A model generated the notes under the pieces. The model saw nothing but the letters and a program-made list of their open reading frames with translations, did not search any database and was not told the DNA's origin. Shown here piece after piece: positions 59,667-64,000 of a stretch of DNA of 64,000 nt. Numbering within the stretch: position 1 is the first letter of the stretch; each line of letters opens with the position of its first letter. The stretch comes from Oscillospiraceae bacterium (GTDB taxonomy: Bacteria > Bacillota > Clostridia > Oscillospirales > Oscillospiraceae): NCBI GenBank assembly GCA_902798545.1, contig CADBWQ010000007.1, positions 1 to 64,000 of the forward strand, in the 5' to 3' direction. The position numbers and the translations under genes are program-made.

Positions 59667-61331
59667 TTATCTGAGTACTGCGCCCTCCGCGGCGGAGCGA
59701 CTGATGCTTCGGTAAATCTGGAGCCAGCCTTCGGGTACGTCCTTTTCGGGGCATTGCCACGCAGCGCGACGATTATATAATGTCCGGTCATCAACCTGCA
59801 GGGTCAGCACTCTCGCCGAGAGATCGATCCAGATTTCATCTCCGTCCTCTACAAGGGCAATGGCTCCACCATCGGCGGCCTCTGGCGAAATATGCCCGAC
59901 AAAGAGTCCGCGGTTGCTGCCACTGAAACGCCCATCGGTGATCAGGGCACAGGAGCCACTGAGGGCCATGCCTTCGAGTGCCTTCATCGGGCGGTACATC
60001 TCCGGCATGCCGGGTCCGCCTTTTGGACCCTCATAGCGCAGGACGATTACCGTACCGGACTCAACATGCCCGGCAAGAATTTCCCGGCATGCTTCCTGCT
60101 CACTCTGAAAGACCCGGGCATGACCATGAAAAACATGCAGCGCACTGGGTACGGCGGCGGGCTTGACAACAGCACCGAGGGGAGCGAGATTGCCCGTTAA
60201 TACAGCAACACCACCGGTCGGCGCAAAAGGCTCGGAAAGAGGACGTATTACCTCCGGCCGAGGACTGGGAAGGACGGCCTTCAGTTCTTCTCCGATTGTT
60301 CTGCCCGTGCAGGTGAGCGCGTCTGTATGCAGAAGGGGAATCAGCTCTCTCAATACGGCGGGTACGCCTCCTGCTTCATAAAAATCGACCATGTCATAGG
60401 GCGATGCCGGATAGACTGAGGCAATTTGTGGTGTGGCATCACTGAGACGGTCGAAAGCACCAAGCGGCAGTGTGCCAAGACCGGCTTCCCGGTAAATGGC
60501 CTGCAGGTGCATGATCGCGTTGGTTGAACCCCCAACGGCCATAACCAGGCGAATCGCGTTTTCAATGCTCTCATGTGTGATGATCTTTCGGGCAGTAATG
60601 CCGTTTCGAATCAGGGGCAGTATCGCCCGACCTGTCTCATAAGCAGCCTGCAAGCGCTTTGAGTCCACAGCAGGGATGGCTGCACAGCCAGGCAGACTCA
60701 TTCCAAGCGCCTCAGCGACCATGCCAATTGTGTTTGCTGTGCCAAGCATTGCGCAAGAGCCAACGCACGGCTCAGCGAGATCCTCGATCCGCTGAAACTC
60801 TGCATCATCAATCTCCCCGCGCTGCTTCCAGCCAATGGCCTCGGTGATGATATTGCCGTCCCAGTCTTTCCCACGCCACCGAGCCGGATACATTGGCCCA
60901 CCGTTAAGAAACACCGTCGGAAGGTCTAGTCGCGCTGCTGCCATCAGCATTCCAGGAACAATCTTGTCGCAGGAGCCGAGAAGTACAAGACCATCAAAGC
61001 AGTGTGCCCGTACCATACACTCCACAGATGCGGTGATCAGATCGCGTGAAGGCAGGATATAGCGCATGCCCTCATGCCCTTCAGCAATGCCGTCACAGGG
61101 GGCAATGGTCGAGAATAACATGGCGGTGCCCCCGGCTGCTTCGATACCGCGCACAACCTGGTCCTGTAAAAGATTCAGGATGGCATGACCGGGCGTAGCG
61201 TTGGTATAGGAATTGACAACAGCAACAAGCGGTTTTGATAGAGCCTCTTCCGTGAAGCCGATGGATTTGTACAATGCTCGCTTTAAAGCACCGTTGTCGC
61301 CCTGGAGTAAAGAGTTATAATAGGTCAGCAT
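59667..61331 (-). CDS. IlvD/Edd family dehydratase (second copy type)
   Basis: 554 residues. [14 protein letters not shown] and [12 protein letters not shown] hold two cluster cysteines; [11 protein letters not shown] and [20 protein letters not shown] are the C-terminal signatures. The first position has Gly ([13 protein letters not shown]), as in the gene at 47910. Located between the TTT transporter and the galactonate genes it most likely dehydrates an aldonate, not a branched-chain precursor. It starts 11 bp after the TctA stop, with only a weak ribosome binding site. Confidence 0.85.
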   Translation of the reverse strand: MLTYYNSLLQGDNGALKRALYKSIGFTEEALSKPLVAVVNSYTNATPGHAILNLLQDQVVRGIEAAGGTAMLFSTIAPCDGIAEGHEGMRYILPSRDLITASVECMVRAHCFDGLVLLGSCDKIVPGMLMAAARLDLPTVFLNGGPMYPARWRGKDWDGNIITEAIGWKQRGEIDDAEFQRIEDLAEPCVGSCAMLGTANTIGMVAEALGMSLPGCAAIPAVDSKRLQAAYETGRAILPLIRNGITARKIITHESIENAIRLVMAVGGSTNAIMHLQAIYREAGLGTLPLGAFDRLSDATPQIASVYPASPYDMVDFYEAGGVPAVLRELIPLLHTDALTCTGRTIGEELKAVLPSPRPEVIRPLSEPFAPTGGVAVLTGNLAPLGAVVKPAAVPSALHVFHGHARVFQSEQEACREILAGHVESGTVIVLRYEGPKGGPGMPEMYRPMKALEGMALSGSCALITDGRFSGSNRGLFVGHISPEAADGGAIALVEDGDEIWIDLSARVLTLQVDDRTLYNRRAAWQCPEKDVPEGWLQIYRSISRSAAEGAVLR

Positions 61332-61342
61332 ATGCCAGATGA

Positions 61343-62872
61343 TTATGCTTTCTCTGCTAATTGCTGCTCTGCCGCTTCCTGCTCAGCCTGCGCTTTGGCT
61401 TCGCGCTTCAGAAGACGCGGGGCCAGAATAAGCGACAGGACAGAAAGAGAAATCAGAATAATGGAAGGAGTGTTGGAGATAAGGGGAAGAAAAGCCCCTT
61501 TGCTTACCATTAGGGCACGACGCAGGTTGGTTTCTGCCAGCGGACCAAGAATAAAGCCAAGGATAATCGGGGTAATAGGAAACTCCAATTTATTCATGAC
61601 AATACCGACAATACCGAAAATCAATACGATCCATGCGTCGAAAATACGGTTATTGACAGCTATAGCACCAACGAGGGACAGAACCATGATGATCGGCAGA
61701 AGAATATGCTTTGGAACCGCGAGCATGCGGACAAACAGCTTAATGCCAAAATACTGAAGAATCACACAGAAGATATTGGCCAGCATCAACGCGACAAAGA
61801 TGCCGTAGATAAAATCCGCATTCTTGGTCATGACCAGGGGACCCGGCTGGAGACCGTGAACCATCATGACGCCCAGCATAACTGCAGTGAAGGTATCTCC
61901 CGGAATACCAAGGGCAAAAAGAGGAATCATCGCACCGCCGACACAGGCATTATTGGCAGTTTCAGATGCAACCAAACCACCCATGTATCCTTTGCCGTAT
62001 TTTTCCGGATGCTTGGAAGTAGATTTGGAAACAGAATAGGCCACGAGGTTAGCTGTCATGCCGCCAATGCCGGGCAGAATACCAATAAAAGCTCCTACTA
62101 CGCCGGAGGTTAGCATATTCACAAACTGCTCTTTGAATTCCTGCCAGGAGAAGCCAAAGCCCTTAATCTTATAGTTGGTCTCAAGCTTGACTTTCTTATC
62201 GAAAGATTTGGAGGCGTTGATCAGTTCGCCGACGGCATAAATACCAATCAGCGCAGGAATCAGATTGATGCCAGCGTCCAGAGCGTGAATCCCCATGGTC
62301 ATGCGGGTGGTACCGTCAACCTCTGACGCACCGATAAATGAACAAAGTAAACCCAAGCAGGCCACAGCGAGGCCTTTCCAAAGATTCTTACTGGAGAGAG
62401 ATATAACCATCGTCAGGGCAAAGAAAGCCATCCAGAAGTAGTCGGCTTTTCCAAAGTTGATGGCAATGCCGGCAACGGGGCCGGACAGGAAGAACAATGC
62501 GATAAAGCCGATGATGGATCCTAAAAACGAGTAGAAGATACCGGTTCCGAGAGCTTTCCCGGCTTCTCCTTTCCGTGCCATCGGTGCACCGTCAAACTGA
62601 GTGGCCACGTTAGAAGCGGCACCGGGGATGTTCAGAAGAATGGCAGAGATCAAACCACCGGAGCAGGAGCCTATATAGATGCCCATGATCAGAGCGAAGG
62701 CCGCCATGCGCGGCAGTTTATAAGATAGAGGAAGAACCAGAACTAAGGCAGTATTCCCGTTGAGACCGGGCACACAGCCGAAAACAACACCCAGGAATAC
62801 CCCGAACGCAACCATGGCGATGTTCAGCCAGCTGGCCATCTGTTGGAAACCTTGGGCAAATAATTGCAGCAT
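61343..62872 (-). CDS. tctA: Tripartite tricarboxylate transporter large subunit TctA
   Basis: 509 residues with about twelve membrane helices and family motifs: [65 protein letters not shown] and a long Ala/Glu-rich tail. TTT systems import carboxylates with a periplasmic-type receptor. GGAGA precedes the ATG. The neighbours indicate an aldonate or galactonate as cargo. Confidence 0.93.
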   Translation of the reverse strand: MLQLFAQGFQQMASWLNIAMVAFGVFLGVVFGCVPGLNGNTALVLVLPLSYKLPRMAAFALIMGIYIGSCSGGLISAILLNIPGAASNVATQFDGAPMARKGEAGKALGTGIFYSFLGSIIGFIALFFLSGPVAGIAINFGKADYFWMAFFALTMVISLSSKNLWKGLAVACLGLLCSFIGASEVDGTTRMTMGIHALDAGINLIPALIGIYAVGELINASKSFDKKVKLETNYKIKGFGFSWQEFKEQFVNMLTSGVVGAFIGILPGIGGMTANLVAYSVSKSTSKHPEKYGKGYMGGLVASETANNACVGGAMIPLFALGIPGDTFTAVMLGVMMVHGLQPGPLVMTKNADFIYGIFVALMLANIFCVILQYFGIKLFVRMLAVPKHILLPIIMVLSLVGAIAVNNRIFDAWIVLIFGIVGIVMNKLEFPITPIILGFILGPLAETNLRRALMVSKGAFLPLISNTPSIILISLSVLSLILAPRLLKREAKAQAEQEAAEQQLAEKA

Positions 62873-62903
62873 ACCAAATTCTCCTTTCTAGTGAGATTGC
62901 AGA

Positions 62904-63491
62904 TCAGTCGAAAACAGAGCGATAGAGATTACCAAGCCCGAGATCTACAAACGATACTTTCGGAACAGCAAGACCAAAAGCGCAACCGAAAATAATGTAA
63001 ATCAACAAAGCGGCAATCAGAGCAATCAGAAGGTTTTTCAGCCAACTCTTTGCGGAGAGATCTGTAGAAAGCAGTGTAATCTGTAAGGCCAGAAAGCAGA
63101 AAGTGGAAATGGTGAAACCGATACGGGGCATTGCGATGAGATACAGGAGTATCAACAGCAGCGTGAGGGGCATAGTGATCTTCTGGAAGAGATGACGATT
63201 GCGGACCTGCGCCTCCGTCATGCCAACGCAGTCTTCGCTGTCATCTACAATTTCCAGAGGGGGGACTTTACCACGGGAAGAGCTGATGATCCACTTAACG
63301 ATGATAATGATTCCCAAGACAAACATGGCGATAGCCACGGTTTTTGGGACTGCATCAGGTGCAAGGCGGCCACGACCGGCCTGCATGAAGGATTTTGTGC
63401 CAATGGTCGTCCAATAGAAAAAGGCAGCGAGAGCCATGACGACCAGCCCTGAGATGAGATCAATATAATTTTTTCTTTGTTTGTTGTCCAT
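62904..63491 (-). CDS. tctB: Tripartite tricarboxylate transporter small subunit TctB
   Basis: About 195 residues with four hydrophobic helices (LISGLVVMALAAFFYW, VAIAMFVLGIIIIVKWI, ITMPLTLLLILLYLIAMP, LLIALIAALLIYIIFGCAFG) and a charged loop between the second and third. Typical of the small membrane subunit. I use MDNKQR at 63491; an ATG seven codons upstream (63512) is possible, but lies inside the GGGAGG that would serve the later start. Confidence 0.85.
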   Translation of the reverse strand: MDNKQRKNYIDLISGLVVMALAAFFYWTTIGTKSFMQAGRGRLAPDAVPKTVAIAMFVLGIIIIVKWIISSSRGKVPPLEIVDDSEDCVGMTEAQVRNRHLFQKITMPLTLLLILLYLIAMPRIGFTISTFCFLALQITLLSTDLSAKSWLKNLLIALIAALLIYIIFGCAFGLAVPKVSFVDLGLGNLYRSVFD

Positions 63492-63593
63492 CTTCTTAAA
63501 CTTGCCTCCCATGTATTGAAATGCGGCAGGTAACGCGATGGATACCTGCCGCGTACTCAGGGACCGGAAATCAGACCATAAAGGCTGATCTGC

Positions 63594-64000
63594 TTAGCCC
63601 ATCAAAGCTTCTGCCATGGGGGCATAAACCTCTTGGACGCCCTTCATGAATGCTACACCGTCCTCACCGGGCTGGAAGTTCGCATGGAAGTTGTAGAGAT
63701 CCAGCGCATTAGAGTAAGGCTCCATAGTGACAGCTTCTTTCACTGCTGCGGTGAAAGCTTCCACGATTGCGGGATCGGTGCCCTTCTTGAATCCAAAGTA
63801 GTAGAACCACTCTGCACCGAAGGGGAAGCCGAGTTCGTTAGAGCAGGGAATGTCGGGGAAGTTTTCGTTGCGCTCATTGCCGAGCACGCACAGAGGAATG
63901 AAATCACCGGTTTCGATGTATTCCTTGCCCTGGCTATAGAGACCTTCCAGAATGTCGCACTGACCACCGAGGAAGGCGACCGTGCGGTCACTGGCAGCGC
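63594..64000 (-). CDS. tctC: TTT transporter solute receptor TctC (Bug family), partial
   Basis: The C-terminal 135 codons of an extracytoplasmic receptor; the gene continues beyond the window, so signal peptide and first lobe are not seen. The frame reads through VAFLGGQCDIL, GDFIPLCVLGNERNENFPDIP, then ELGFPFGAEWFYYFGFKKGTD and a final helical part, which is the usual order in Bug proteins (the FPDIPT-like and G-x-PA motifs). First gene known of this operon, 82-103 bp before tctB. Confidence 0.88.
   Translation of the reverse strand, partial: AASDRTVAFLGGQCDILEGLYSQGKEYIETGDFIPLCVLGNERNENFPDIPCSNELGFPFGAEWFYYFGFKKGTDPAIVEAFTAAVKEAVTMEPYSNALDLYNFHANFQPGEDGVAFMKGVQEVYAPMAEALMG

Noticed and set aside
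1-64000. CRISPR arrays, tRNA or rRNA genes
   Set aside because: No regularly spaced repeats, no cloverleaf-type sequences with conserved TTCGAAT-like arms and no rRNA segments were seen on reading.

Overview
The window looks like chromosomal DNA of a strictly anaerobic Clostridia-type Firmicute, probably gut-associated. Pointers are moderately high GC by eye, strong AGGAGG ribosome binding sites, sigma-A promoters, a superoxide reductase, a C_GCAxxG_C_C redox protein, BioY without a biotin pathway nearby, glycogen phosphorylase, TRAP and TTT transporters, and no respiratory genes. I see no rRNA, tRNA, CRISPR array, integrase, transposase or phage structural gene.

Layout. 0-2.7 kb: small heat shock protein, a glycosyltransferase remnant, a nitrilase-family hydrolase, superoxide reductase and a 40-codon gene with its own promoter and terminator. 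2.7-20.8 kb, all minus strand: a large signalling or immune-like island. In transcription order it holds an HTH regulator, a Ser/Thr kinase-TM-LRR receptor, a terminator, an HD-RyR protein, an unknown, a DUF4062-STAND NTPase-propeller giant, a tail-anchored helical protein, three small unknowns, a degenerate TIR-TM protein, a TIR-TM-LRR protein, a 1031-residue TIR-like-TM-LRR protein and a SLOG-4TM (SLATT-type) protein. The kinase and the three TIR or TIR-like proteins share one design: cytoplasmic N-terminal domain, single membrane span, related leucine-rich C-terminal region predicted outside. This is the strongest candidate for an undescribed system.

20.9-28.3 kb: a metabolic cluster with a CaiB-type CoA-transferase, a MerR+XRE+cupin regulator, a PurN-like formyltransferase, an aminotransferase, and, divergently, a homocitrate/isopropylmalate synthase-like enzyme and a sodium:amino acid symporter. 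28.4-29 kb: bioY with a BirA-type operator over its -35 box. 29.3-44.6 kb: housekeeping and small genes (GNAT, asparaginase, alpha/beta hydrolase, MazG, 6-phosphofructokinase, glycogen phosphorylase, aminotransferase, HIT protein, hydroxyacid and Fe alcohol dehydrogenases), with two gene remnants (ABC exporter N-terminus, Fe-alcohol dehydrogenase C-terminus).

44.6-64 kb: sugar-acid catabolism. A TRAP transporter operon runs divergently from an operon of IlvD/Edd dehydratase, GntR regulator, PfkB kinase, 6-phosphogluconate dehydrogenase, zinc alcohol dehydrogenase and flavoprotein. Near-identical palindromes lie in both divergent promoters and are the likely GntR sites. Across a shared terminator a second, convergent operon encodes a TTT transporter, an IlvD/Edd dehydratase, an RraA-like protein, galactonate dehydratase, KDPG aldolase and KDG kinase: a De Ley-Doudoroff/Entner-Doudoroff-type route from hexonates to pyruvate. 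The window ends inside tctC.
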